Of a stretch of DNA of 22,746 nucleotides, positions 7,100 to 14,889 are shown piece by piece. A model generated the notes under the pieces. The model ran no database searches and had not been told where the DNA came from. It saw only the letters and a program-made list of their open reading frames with translations. The stretch spans positions 1 to 22,746 of IMG/VR virus record IMGVR_UViG_3300030331_005537, one strand, 5' to 3'. The number at the start of each line of letters is the position of its first letter. The stretch's first letter is position 1. The DNA comes from a virus. The position numbers were made by a program, and so were the translations under genes.

Positions 7100-7815
7100 T
7101 GATCTTCTCCATGAAAAGATACATTTATGAAATCATTTAATTCTTCAGTCAAAGTTGCACTCGTAGTAGTAAATTCAAAATCAATTGACGCATTTTCTTG
7201 TACCAACTCTTTTATATATTCTAGAGCATGTTGATCGTGACCATTTTCTTGATTATATACGAACCCATCTTTAAGAATTGCACCTTGATCAAAAAGATAA
7301 TGGAGATTTGATTGTAAGTGCTCTGGTTCAAAGTAGTACATCCTATCCCCCTTGTTCATTAAATCAAAACCAACCATAGAAATTATTTTATACTTGCGAG
7401 ACTGAATAGCATAACTAAATGCTATGACACCAGTAGAGGGAGAAAATACATTTCCAGAAAGGGTTCTGAAAATAATTGTTCGGTTTGGTCCCGGTTCAAA
7501 GTCGGGATATGTTATTGTTACAAGACGATTATAATATTCAGGAACATCCAATTGTTGTTCTGGTGCGGCTGTACTAACAATTTCTTTTATACCAAATTCT
7601 TTTATTTCATCCTCTGAAAACCTGTCTGTTGAGTTGTTGGTAAATTGTACCGCTGCCTTCTTGGGGATATATTTCTCATAACCATCCCAGATGGGTTTAT
7701 TGCAAATTATCACATCGTCAAACCTGTTGATATAATCGGGGGTGGTTTTGAGAATACTCGGACCCTTTCCCACGACGACACAACTTCTAGCAGTATTCGA
7801 AGGAGACACTATCAA
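7096..7815 (-). CDS. Sialyltransferase-like (GT29/GT42-like) protein
   Basis: The 239-aa protein starts with SCVVVGKGPSILKT (about 11-24) followed by RFDDVIICNK (about 31-40), the arrangement of the CMP-binding region in GT42 (CstI/CstII: GNGPSL then RCN) and of sialylmotif L in GT29. A second block FSPSTGVIAFSYAI...IISMVGFD (about 125-151) matches the motif-S pattern (PSTG, then YGFD-like). With NeuA and NeuB in the same transcript it is the obvious user of the CMP-nonulosonate. The start is uncertain: TTG at 7815 overlaps the upstream stop as TTGA with AAGGG upstream, and GTG at 7809 is the alternative. Family assignment is by motif only; a DUF115-like or other capsule transferase is the main alternative. 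Confidence 0.62.
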   Translation of the reverse strand: MIVSPSNTARSCVVVGKGPSILKTTPDYINRFDDVIICNKPIWDGYEKYIPKKAAVQFTNNSTDRFSEDEIKEFGIKEIVSTAAPEQQLDVPEYYNRLVTITYPDFEPGPNRTIIFRTLSGNVFSPSTGVIAFSYAIQSRKYKIISMVGFDLMNKGDRMYYFEPEHLQSNLHYLFDQGAILKDGFVYNQENGHDQHALEYIKELVQENASIDFEFTTTSATLTEELNDFINVSFHGEDQ

Positions 7816-8585
7816 AGATCCACCCTTAAGCTATGAGGAATGATTTGATCGTTTGGATCAAGTTCCCTGATATCAAATTGCGTACCATTGTCGAATGGAT
7901 ATTTCTTATTTTCTATCGCATCTTCTAGTAATTTTTCATCCGAACAAAATCTATATCGAGGATGACTGTATGTGTCTAACTTGTGAATCATTTCTTTGGG
8001 TGTCATACACCAAGAAAAATGACAACCAACATACTGATCTGTCACCCTACCAATATCTCTCCAGTTGTATGGGTATTTTTTTGATATGCTCCCATAATAT
8101 GTTGCTATCGGAGAAGTAAAATCTTTATTTTTCCAGAGGTAAGTCTTCTTATAAAAGAACTGTCTGAGTTTCAGTGCAACTACTTTGTGCTTCTGAACTT
8201 CACTAATAATGTAAGCTATCTTATCCCCATAAATTATCTCATCTGCATCTATTGATATGATGATATCATCATCATTGAAATCATATAATTTTGTGAAATA
8301 ACTTCTCATTACTGGTTCATTCACATTATGAATTGCGTCCTCGTTTTCATAAGCCCTTGCAGTCTCATTAAAAACTTCACACGCATGGTAATCTATTTTA
8401 TCACGAAGATGCTCTGGAACTTTATCCTCAAGATTCTGGAATTGAAAATTTCTCTTCACTCCAGTATGATTGATATCAAACTCACAGACAATCATCTTCT
8501 CAATATGGTCATAACACTCTTCTAAGTTAGCAATGATGAATTCAAGTTCATGTGGGGCGTACATGTATGTTTTTAAATATATCAT
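7812..8585 (-). CDS. GT17-like glycosyltransferase (GnT-III-like N-acetylglucosaminyltransferase family)
   Basis: The 257-aa protein shows the GT17 pattern: ELEFIIANLEE, VCEFDINHTG (about 33-42), NEDAIHN, DDIIISIDADEI (about 106-117, the DxD), a YYG stretch, and VGCHFSWC with K..TYSHP (about 187-209). GT17 includes eukaryotic beta-1,4-mannosyl-glycoprotein GlcNAc-transferases and many bacterial and viral proteins. Its ATG follows directly on the TAG of the preceding methyltransferase with no gap, and its stop is used in a TTGA overlap with the next gene. A GlcNAc donor is likely by family only. Confidence 0.8.
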   Translation of the reverse strand: MIYLKTYMYAPHELEFIIANLEECYDHIEKMIVCEFDINHTGVKRNFQFQNLEDKVPEHLRDKIDYHACEVFNETARAYENEDAIHNVNEPVMRSYFTKLYDFNDDDIIISIDADEIIYGDKIAYIISEVQKHKVVALKLRQFFYKKTYLWKNKDFTSPIATYYGSISKKYPYNWRDIGRVTDQYVGCHFSWCMTPKEMIHKLDTYSHPRYRFCSDEKLLEDAIENKKYPFDNGTQFDIRELDPNDQIIPHSLRVDL

Positions 8586-9191
8586 CTAACCAATCCTAAT
8601 AACTGCATAAGAAAATAATGGGTGAATTTGTTTGTCCTCAGTATGAGTTATCACATCATAGTCGAAAATTTGTTTTGCTCTATCTAGAAAATCATAATGA
8701 TTCACATCATCAATCATGACATAACAAGGACTTTTCAATTTACCAACCAAATGAGAAAAAGCAAGACTCCTACCATTTCCATTAGGACCGTCAATAAGAA
8801 CCAAATCAATATCATCTGGTAAGTCTTCATCAGTCAAATCATAAAAACAATTTTTTGCACGGAAGTTATCCTTTTCATGTTGAGCAGTTGAAAACACATC
8901 TTTAGTTATTTTTCTATCTTCAAACATTTTATCAAATGCTTCGTCATCACATGTCACAAGATCTCTGATTGTTGCTGAACCAAAGGCATAAGCATCGTTG
9001 TGATCGAAAGAGGTTAGAGAGTAGTCTAAATTGTGAAGTGTTCTAAAATCATTAAAGAATCTACTAGACTGACCAGAACCAAACTCAACTATATTTTTTA
9101 TATCTTTAGTTAAAATAATATTTTCCAACTCCAAGAGTTGACAACTATGAAGACCCATACCACCAATCCAATACGAATTGTAATCAATCAT
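8586..9191 (-). CDS. Class I SAM-dependent methyltransferase-like protein
   Basis: The 201-aa protein has a Rossmann pattern: IVEFGSGQSSRFF (about 34-46, SAM-binding glycine motif), LTSFDHND (acidic end of the second strand), DLVLIDGPNGNGRS (about 129-142) and CYVMIDDVNHYDF. It is the class seen in small-molecule and glycan methyltransferases, distinct from the two FkbM proteins in this island. I chose the ATG at 9191 because GGAG stands six bases upstream and it makes an ATGA overlap with the GT11-like gene; the in-frame ATG at 9203 has no ribosome-binding site. Target unknown. Confidence 0.7.
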   Translation of the reverse strand: MIDYNSYWIGGMGLHSCQLLELENIILTKDIKNIVEFGSGQSSRFFNDFRTLHNLDYSLTSFDHNDAYAFGSATIRDLVTCDDEAFDKMFEDRKITKDVFSTAQHEKDNFRAKNCFYDLTDEDLPDDIDLVLIDGPNGNGRSLAFSHLVGKLKSPCYVMIDDVNHYDFLDRAKQIFDYDVITHTEDKQIHPLFSYAVIRIG

Positions 9192-9889
9192 ATTAATCTC
9201 CATAAAGAATAATCTTCATTTCCACCATCATTTAAATCAACCCAGAACTTATCTTCCTTGCTAACTCTATCAGATACCCAACTGTTGCAATGAATAATTT
9301 TCTTATTCTTACCGATAAATCCTGCACATATACAATATGTAGACGGACTAGAAATAATATAATCACACTCACTCATAGCAGAGAAATCTTCGACATATTG
9401 CTGTCTGTTTGGTACGTTAACACCAACTACAATATTTTTTGATTTTTCTTCTAGATATTTTACCACGGATTTGTATGATTGCAATTCTTTATCATCGGTA
9501 AATAAATAGAATGTTTCTGCTGGAACTTCTTCGATAGCATTCAAATAGTATTCCTCACCCAAAACTGCATCAGAGTTCCATTGGAAAAAATCAGTTCCCC
9601 TAAAATGAATTGCAGCAGAATTAGGCTCAACTATAGATTTTTGTTTGAGTTCAAAAATCGTTCGTGTTGGAATTGTCCTCCACTCAAAAAACTTTTCCCC
9701 AAGACAAAGATTCAATGATCTGTCTCCGGACTGAGAACCATTCAATAAATCCCCAGTAAAAATCTGAGAGCCCTCCCACGGAACACAAGACCATTCTTCA
9801 TTCTCTTTCGCTGCTAACTGTCGAAGATTATTGTAATAAAGAATCTTATTTCCAAATCCACCGCTTGTCATGGTAGTAATAGAAATCAT
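9188..9889 (-). CDS. GT11-like glycosyltransferase, copy 2
   Basis: The 233-aa protein repeats the plan of the gene at 4744-5604: MTSGGFGNKILYYN at the start, AIHFRGTDF (HxRxxD equivalent, about 93-101) and SECDYIISSPSTYCICAGFIG near the end. It is about 50 residues shorter, mostly between the first two blocks and at the C-terminus. I chose the ATG at 9889 (ATGA overlap with the upstream gene, GGAAG upstream, and alignment with the other copy) over a GTG five codons earlier. Likely a fucosyltransferase-like enzyme with a different acceptor or linkage. Confidence 0.75.
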   Translation of the reverse strand: MISITTMTSGGFGNKILYYNNLRQLAAKENEEWSCVPWEGSQIFTGDLLNGSQSGDRSLNLCLGEKFFEWRTIPTRTIFELKQKSIVEPNSAAIHFRGTDFFQWNSDAVLGEEYYLNAIEEVPAETFYLFTDDKELQSYKSVVKYLEEKSKNIVVGVNVPNRQQYVEDFSAMSECDYIISSPSTYCICAGFIGKNKKIIHCNSWVSDRVSKEDKFWVDLNDGGNEDYSLWRLI

Positions 9890-10572
9890 GGGTTTGTCTT
9901 CCACCCCCTATCGATCCAATAATCATATAGACCAAATCGAACACTATCGTGACCCTGCTTCTTGAACGTAGCATGTTCGTCAACGCCCAAATTCTGCATT
10001 ACGTCTCCCCACACATCTGGATTCGATGCTGGTTGAGCAGGAAAGTAGGAATCAATATCACCATGAATTTTGCAGGAAGCACAGAAGTGTATATCTTCTC
10101 CATTATCATAGGTTGGTGGATTTTCTCTCCACATGTAGTGAATCCACTCTGTCTTAAAAAACCAACAATGACCAACTATATCACATTTGATATTGTTTAA
10201 ATTTCCATCACCGCAACCAAATCCAGTCTTGTTGTAATTTCTACAATTCGCTCCAACGATACAATTCTTCTCATCACAAAGTTCTTTACAATGTTGCAAC
10301 CATTTTGGGTTAGGAATTGTATCATCATCAAAGATAGCCGTATACTTGCTATCGAACAATAGAGGTAGAGTAAATCTTCCGTGAAACTTAAAATTCACAT
10401 CTTTAGAATGTACATGTTTAAATTTATATTTTTCTTTGAGATTATCGACATTGACATGCTGTTCATTTTGGTAAACATATATCTCACTAACATCTGCGGT
10501 TTGCTTCTGAATTGCCTGCAACTGCCTTTCTAAAGTATCTCTCTTCCAGACAGTAAGTATTACGTTTATCAT
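9886..10572 (-). CDS. GT-A glycosyltransferase, GT2/GT64-like
   Basis: The 228-aa protein opens with INVILTVWKRDTLERQLQAI, the start of GT2/GT64 folds, and has YTAIFDDDTIPNPKWL (about 77-92), where DDD is the metal-binding motif. NGEDIHFCASCKIHG (about 157-171) holds the ED pair expected of the catalytic base region. A tail with PDVWGDVMQNLG follows. It abuts the preceding gene with no gap and has GGA six bases before the ATG. Exostosin-type GT64 enzymes share the DDDT motif; donor unknown. Confidence 0.78.
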   Translation of the reverse strand: MINVILTVWKRDTLERQLQAIQKQTADVSEIYVYQNEQHVNVDNLKEKYKFKHVHSKDVNFKFHGRFTLPLLFDSKYTAIFDDDTIPNPKWLQHCKELCDEKNCIVGANCRNYNKTGFGCGDGNLNNIKCDIVGHCWFFKTEWIHYMWRENPPTYDNGEDIHFCASCKIHGDIDSYFPAQPASNPDVWGDVMQNLGVDEHATFKKQGHDSVRFGLYDYWIDRGWKTNP

Positions 10573-11385
10573 CTATATTCCAATATTATTTTTTTCTAGT
10601 ATTTCCATTGTTGTGTCAAAGGTGCCTTTAATAGAAGAGTTTTTCTCAAACCATTCTATACAATTATCCGACATCATCTTCCATTTTTCCCTTGAGCAAG
10701 CACCAACAAGTTCGGTAGCTTCCTCTGGTGTATTAGCTTTCAGATAATGCACACCTTCTTCGATTCGATTAAAGTGTTCAACAGAGCAACCCGGAGTTAT
10801 TACAGGAACAACCCCAAGCCCCATGTATTCGATGTCCCTCAAACATTTTGGACCCACTCCCGGCAAACAAAGACCAAACTTCATTTTAGATAATACTTCT
10901 AAATACCCAATTGGAGAATATGCATCTCCACTTGCAGTCAATATAAAGAAGTCACAACACTGCTCCCAATTTAAAGTTCTTAGTGGAGTTGTCTTGCTCC
11001 CAACAAAGCCTAATAAAACTTCCCTGTCATCATATGAAAACCTACTATTTATTTTAAAGTCTTCGTATAGTTTAGAATGTTTAGGCCAGAAAGACCAAGC
11101 ACTCGATCTCTCACCCTCTAACATGCTATTTGCCCACAAGGAAAACTTCCAATTTCGATCTGCTGGGATTCTATCAAGCAAAGCAAAATCATACAACATG
11201 ATATCACCAACATCTCCCATCCAACACTTTGCCTCTGGTAGATTCAATACATCCGTGTTAAAACTGTAAGTGGGAACCGGGCATGGTTTTACTTTACAAT
11301 AACCTCGCTCCCCCCAAACATCAACTAGTCCCCGAAAAGAATCAGTGCTATGTTCACAAAAATATGGTTTTATAATGGTAACCAC
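10573..11385 (-). CDS. Putative exostosin/GT47-like (GT-B) glycosyltransferase
   Basis: The 270-aa protein has few strict signatures, but the C-terminal half, with YLEVLSKMKFGLCLPGVGPKCLRDIEYMGLGVVPVITPG, is the pattern of GT47/exostosin and other GT-B donor-binding halves (small-residue loop, then E, then G.VPVI). Residues 1-120 would be the acceptor half. I chose the GTG at 11385 because GGGAG lies five bases upstream and it starts one base after the upstream stop; a TTG at 11400 is the alternative. Family level is tentative; glycosyltransferase function is fairly likely from pattern and context. Confidence 0.62.
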   Translation of the reverse strand: MVTIIKPYFCEHSTDSFRGLVDVWGERGYCKVKPCPVPTYSFNTDVLNLPEAKCWMGDVGDIMLYDFALLDRIPADRNWKFSLWANSMLEGERSSAWSFWPKHSKLYEDFKINSRFSYDDREVLLGFVGSKTTPLRTLNWEQCCDFFILTASGDAYSPIGYLEVLSKMKFGLCLPGVGPKCLRDIEYMGLGVVPVITPGCSVEHFNRIEEGVHYLKANTPEEATELVGACSREKWKMMSDNCIEWFEKNSSIKGTFDTTMEILEKNNIGI

Positions 11386-11386
11386 A

Positions 11387-12145
11387 TCAACTCCCGACAA
11401 TCAAATCTACCAGCTTGTCTATTTCTTCCTTATGTTGCTGATAAGGTCGTATGGAGTGACAATCGTAGTAGTAATCCTGAGTCACCAAATCTGGTTCATA
11501 TCCCCATGTGGGCCTATCAATTCTAAATCCGTTCTGCCCTCCATTGCGGGGAATTAGAACTACATCTCCACTACCATAAAACCTTTCCATCACCTTTTTA
11601 CTACCATAATATTCATCAGCAAACCAACAATCCTTACCAGACAATTCCCCGCCGGGATCTTTACCGTTCTTTAAGTTAAAAATAAACTTGATTGAATCTT
11701 CCCAGTTGTCGTGCAAATCTAAAACCTCTTTATACTTAGATCCCTTTGCAATATGATAACAACTAGGAATCATACCATAGCTCTCCAAGCAAGGATTAAT
11801 ATGCACATAAAAATCGTCTGGTATTTCTGCAATATTATCCACAAAATATTTCTTAGAAAGTGGGAGCATGTCGATATCGCTCAAAATACTAATGGAATCT
11901 GGTTTCTGGGAGGGATACCAATATCTTACCCAAAGATTTTGTAGATAAACAGGTATATCTTCCACAGGCTTGAATTTTACAACTTCACCATAAGTATTAT
12001 CAATATCAATGTCATGGTTTTCATCTACGTAAATTAGAAGTGGTGTAATATCGAACTTAAGTTTCCATATTTTACTAACAATGGGCCAAAAGTCCAAATA
12101 CATGCTATTAGAATCTGAACTGTGTATTGCGTATTCAATTTTCAT
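11387..12145 (-). CDS. Putative GT-A-fold glycosyltransferase
   Basis: The 252-aa protein has SILSDIDMLPLSKKYF (about 85-100), where DID is a DxD metal-binding motif as in many GT-A enzymes, followed by a region rich in aromatic residues and ADEYYGSKK (about 176-184). I do not recognise a named family. It overlaps the upstream gene by ATGA with GAGG seven bases before the ATG. Position inside an unbroken row of transferases supports the call. Confidence 0.6.
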   Translation of the reverse strand: MKIEYAIHSSDSNSMYLDFWPIVSKIWKLKFDITPLLIYVDENHDIDIDNTYGEVVKFKPVEDIPVYLQNLWVRYWYPSQKPDSISILSDIDMLPLSKKYFVDNIAEIPDDFYVHINPCLESYGMIPSCYHIAKGSKYKEVLDLHDNWEDSIKFIFNLKNGKDPGGELSGKDCWFADEYYGSKKVMERFYGSGDVVLIPRNGGQNGFRIDRPTWGYEPDLVTQDYYYDCHSIRPYQQHKEEIDKLVDLIVGS

Positions 12146-12819
12146 TCTATATCCTCATTTTCTTCATTGCAATCAATAAAAGCGTACCCGACATGCTGCC
12201 TTGGTCTAGGCTGAGTGGGAAAAGGTTTTACCTCCTGTGTCTCGCTATGGCGTAACCAATCATCATGTGCGATTATATCATTCGCATGATAATTGTCAAA
12301 CACCAACTCCAAGAATGTCTGATCACGCCACACATAGCCAGACATGTGTTGATAATTGTCTTTGTGTAGTCCAGTGGAATCTGAGAGCAATTTAGTCATA
12401 TCAAAAAGTTTTTGCTTTGGTTTGCACCCCCACATACCAGTTTGAAATTTCATGTTATGCTCTTTTGCATCGCGCATGGAGTGCAGTGTTTTATCACTAT
12501 CTAACCAATCATGAACTGCTTCCGACTCCCGCTTAGAAAGTCTAGAGTCAATATCACGAACTATAACAGCGTCATACGAGGTATCATCAACGGCTAAACA
12601 TCTCCAGACCACACCACATATCGGCGAAGATGTCATGTCGATAATATCAAATCCCTGAGATCGAAGGGTTTCGATCACATCCATTGGAACAGAATCATCA
12701 ACGTAGCATACCAAGTCCCAACCCGGATAAAATTTATCAGCGAGATCTTTATTCTGCACTGCGTTCCCAATGTACCGAGGATCATCTCCATATAAGCTAT
12801 AAGAAATCAAACCTCGCAT
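12142..12819 (-). CDS. Putative GT-A-fold glycosyltransferase
   Basis: The 225-aa protein starts GLISYSLYGDDPRYIGNAVQN, contains AVIVRDIDSRLSKRE (about 84-98), with a DID metal-binding motif, then WLDSDKTLHSMRDAKEHN and QTGMWGCKP. This set is found in small transferases of viral and bacterial surface-glycan clusters that place the DxD near residue 90. The start overlaps the end of the bifunctional GT gene by 13 nt and has only a weak GAAG before the ATG, so coupled translation is likely. Family and donor are not recognised. Confidence 0.62.
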   Translation of the reverse strand: MRGLISYSLYGDDPRYIGNAVQNKDLADKFYPGWDLVCYVDDSVPMDVIETLRSQGFDIIDMTSSPICGVVWRCLAVDDTSYDAVIVRDIDSRLSKRESEAVHDWLDSDKTLHSMRDAKEHNMKFQTGMWGCKPKQKLFDMTKLLSDSTGLHKDNYQHMSGYVWRDQTFLELVFDNYHANDIIAHDDWLRHSETQEVKPFPTQPRPRQHVGYAFIDCNEENEDIE

Positions 12820-14255
12820 CTTTTCACTTCCTTAACAACAGAACTAAACAAAGCGTCATCAGACATCACCATTTTAGATACTCGATTAAAGTTGTCCTTT
12901 ATCGCACTAAGTTTACTCTCATACAATTCCTCTGTGAGAGAATCAATGTCAAACTCATCATTAATAAAAATAATACCGTCTGTGTTAAAGTAATCACCGA
13001 TGTTTGGACACCCCCAATAAACAGGTATTGTACCATTTGCAAAACAGTCCGTAATCTTTTCTGTATAGTAGTTATTGTATGAATCATTCTCTATTGTTAT
13101 TGAAAACCTATAATCTTTAATAGCTTCGGTCTTTGGTGGGTGTGAAGAAGAAGCAAATCCATCGGTACCAATCCTTGGGGATCCAAGAACTCCACCAAAT
13201 AGATCAACCTTTTCCTGATATTCTTCTGCTAATTGGTGTCTTAGTGCATGACCCACCGTACTTTTCTTTGGTGATGCCAACAGAGAGCAGTTTTTTGTCT
13301 TTTTATGAATACCATAATGACTTTTTGGTGTCCATGGAGCATTACTACCACTAGGTGCAAATTTAAATCTTTTATCTAGAGACAATAGTTCTTCATCGCA
13401 AGTAAAAATTGCATCATAGTACTGGAAAAATTGTTCGTAGTTTTTCTTGAGTGCTTCGCATAGCTCAGGGACAATAGCACGAGACTCACAAACCCACCCA
13501 TAAAACTTATTACCCTCGTGTTTCGGATGGGATGGAGCCATACTCATCCCATTGTCGATGAATATTTTTATTGGTTGATCGGCGTTACTCCAAGAAAACC
13601 TAGTCGTTGGTTTCTTACCACAGGATGATCCATCATTTAAATTGAATGGGGGATACATCGCTTGTAGTTTACTCTCCCAAATTTGATCATCCTCTCCCCC
13701 ACTGAGTCCTATGTTCACGTTTGATGCTGGGTGCATCACGGTACACACATTTTGATGTGGACTGAATGTGACAATATTTGCCCCTGCATTATTTTCATTA
13801 AAAGTTAAAATTAATTGCTCGTGATCACCTAAAGTATACTCACCAACACTAGCCGCGGATTCTTTTGATCTACATCTAGATATCCACTCCCTTAAAAATG
13901 TTATACTTTTCTCTGTATTATTAAAGTAAATCAATGCACTATGTGGAGTCTTCCCATCATGTTCACGCAGACAAAGAGCGACATCGCAGTCTAGATCTGA
14001 AAATTGTTCTGGCAATGAATTTACCACACAATCAATATCAATCCAAATAACAGGCTCATCTAGATTTATAATCATGTTGAGTATATACTCCGGTTTCATT
14101 AGACAATTCAACATATAATTATCTCGTGAAACTAGTCGCTCAATGTGATGTGTTGCACCAAGCTGATCAAGACGAGAAGACAACTTAGAAGCACATCGCA
14201 CGTAGTAATTACTGGTTCCTCTATCACTGAAAAAACTGATAAATTTAGTTTTCAT
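12807..14255 (-). CDS. Two-domain glycosyltransferase: N-terminal GT-A domain fused to C-terminal GT10 fucosyltransferase domain
   Basis: The 482-aa protein has two parts. Residues 1-200 are a GT-A-like domain with NCLMKPEYILN and VIWIDIDCVV (DID at 73-75), homologous to the stand-alone gene just upstream (14245-14889). Residues 225-480 are a GT10 domain: YRFSITIEN (382-390), YYTEKITDCFANGTIPVYWG (396-415) and PNIGDYF match the alpha-1,3/1,4-fucosyltransferase signature, including the Glu and Lys that contact GDP-fucose. GGGAG five bases before the ATG supports the start; the gene overlaps its neighbours by 11 and 13 nt. Two transferase activities on one chain could add consecutive sugars. 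The GT10 call is strong; the N-terminal donor is unknown. Confidence 0.87.
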   Translation of the reverse strand: MKTKFISFFSDRGTSNYYVRCASKLSSRLDQLGATHHIERLVSRDNYMLNCLMKPEYILNMIINLDEPVIWIDIDCVVNSLPEQFSDLDCDVALCLREHDGKTPHSALIYFNNTEKSITFLREWISRCRSKESAASVGEYTLGDHEQLILTFNENNAGANIVTFSPHQNVCTVMHPASNVNIGLSGGEDDQIWESKLQAMYPPFNLNDGSSCGKKPTTRFSWSNADQPIKIFIDNGMSMAPSHPKHEGNKFYGWVCESRAIVPELCEALKKNYEQFFQYYDAIFTCDEELLSLDKRFKFAPSGSNAPWTPKSHYGIHKKTKNCSLLASPKKSTVGHALRHQLAEEYQEKVDLFGGVLGSPRIGTDGFASSSHPPKTEAIKDYRFSITIENDSYNNYYTEKITDCFANGTIPVYWGCPNIGDYFNTDGIIFINDEFDIDSLTEELYESKLSAIKDNFNRVSKMVMSDDALFSSVVKEVKRCEV

Positions 14256-14889
14256 TTTGTCTCCCTACAGACTGCCACTCAATGACATCCTCAGACATTC
14301 CCATTTTTCTTAAAGATTCTTTTTTTGAATCGACATCGGACAACCCCATAACAATCACCGTGCTATCAGTTTCTTGTCCTGGCCATGTGCAATAGTCAGG
14401 ACCAACAAAACCAATATTAATTTTTTCAATATACTCACTAACAATACCAAATAGCGGTTCGTGATCAAAGAGTTCAACATCGTTTTTTATATTATTATCT
14501 ACGGCAGATATCCAACTCCGAAGTAGATTTTTTGTGTTCTCTGTGCTATTAAAAAACAAAGGAGAAGCCTTTATACCACTAAGATTTGGAACTGCGGTGG
14601 ATAAAGCAATATCAGTGCTATCAGGTAAAGCAGCAAAGTCCACGGGATTCTTCAACAGAATCGTATCGATATCAAGCCATAAAAGAGGACAGTCATGTTC
14701 CTCTAACTTATCTAAAATATACTTTGGCTTTCGTGAGCAATTAAGTTTATACGAACCCAAAGAATTCAATTTTTCTATTTCATATGGTAGATCAAATTTA
14801 TCTAATGCACGAATTAAGTCCACAGAACACTTTTCGTAGTAAAGAGAATCATCTACATCACAAAAATAACTTATCACTTTATAGTTCAT
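14245..14889 (-). CDS. Stand-alone GT-A glycosyltransferase, paralogue of the N-terminal domain of the next gene
   Basis: The 214-aa protein aligns with the N-terminal domain of the fusion at 12807-14255: both have NC..KP.YIL (about 50-59), a WIDID/WLDID metal motif (about 71-75), a FN.TE.....L..WIS stretch and DHE.L. It therefore appears to be a tandem duplicate or the parental unfused gene. The ATG shares its first base with the TAA of the FkbM gene (TAATG) and has an AGAG site eight bases upstream. Donor unknown. Confidence 0.72.
   Translation of the reverse strand: MNYKVISYFCDVDDSLYYEKCSVDLIRALDKFDLPYEIEKLNSLGSYKLNCSRKPKYILDKLEEHDCPLLWLDIDTILLKNPVDFAALPDSTDIALSTAVPNLSGIKASPLFFNSTENTKNLLRSWISAVDNNIKNDVELFDHEPLFGIVSEYIEKINIGFVGPDYCTWPGQETDSTVIVMGLSDVDSKKESLRKMGMSEDVIEWQSVGRQNEN

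Noticed and set aside
10823-11269. Plus-strand open frame of 148 codons
   Set aside because: It lies wholly opposite the GT47-like gene, which has motifs, a ribosome-binding site and operon context; the plus-strand product has no recognisable pattern. Other plus-strand frames were rejected for the same reason.
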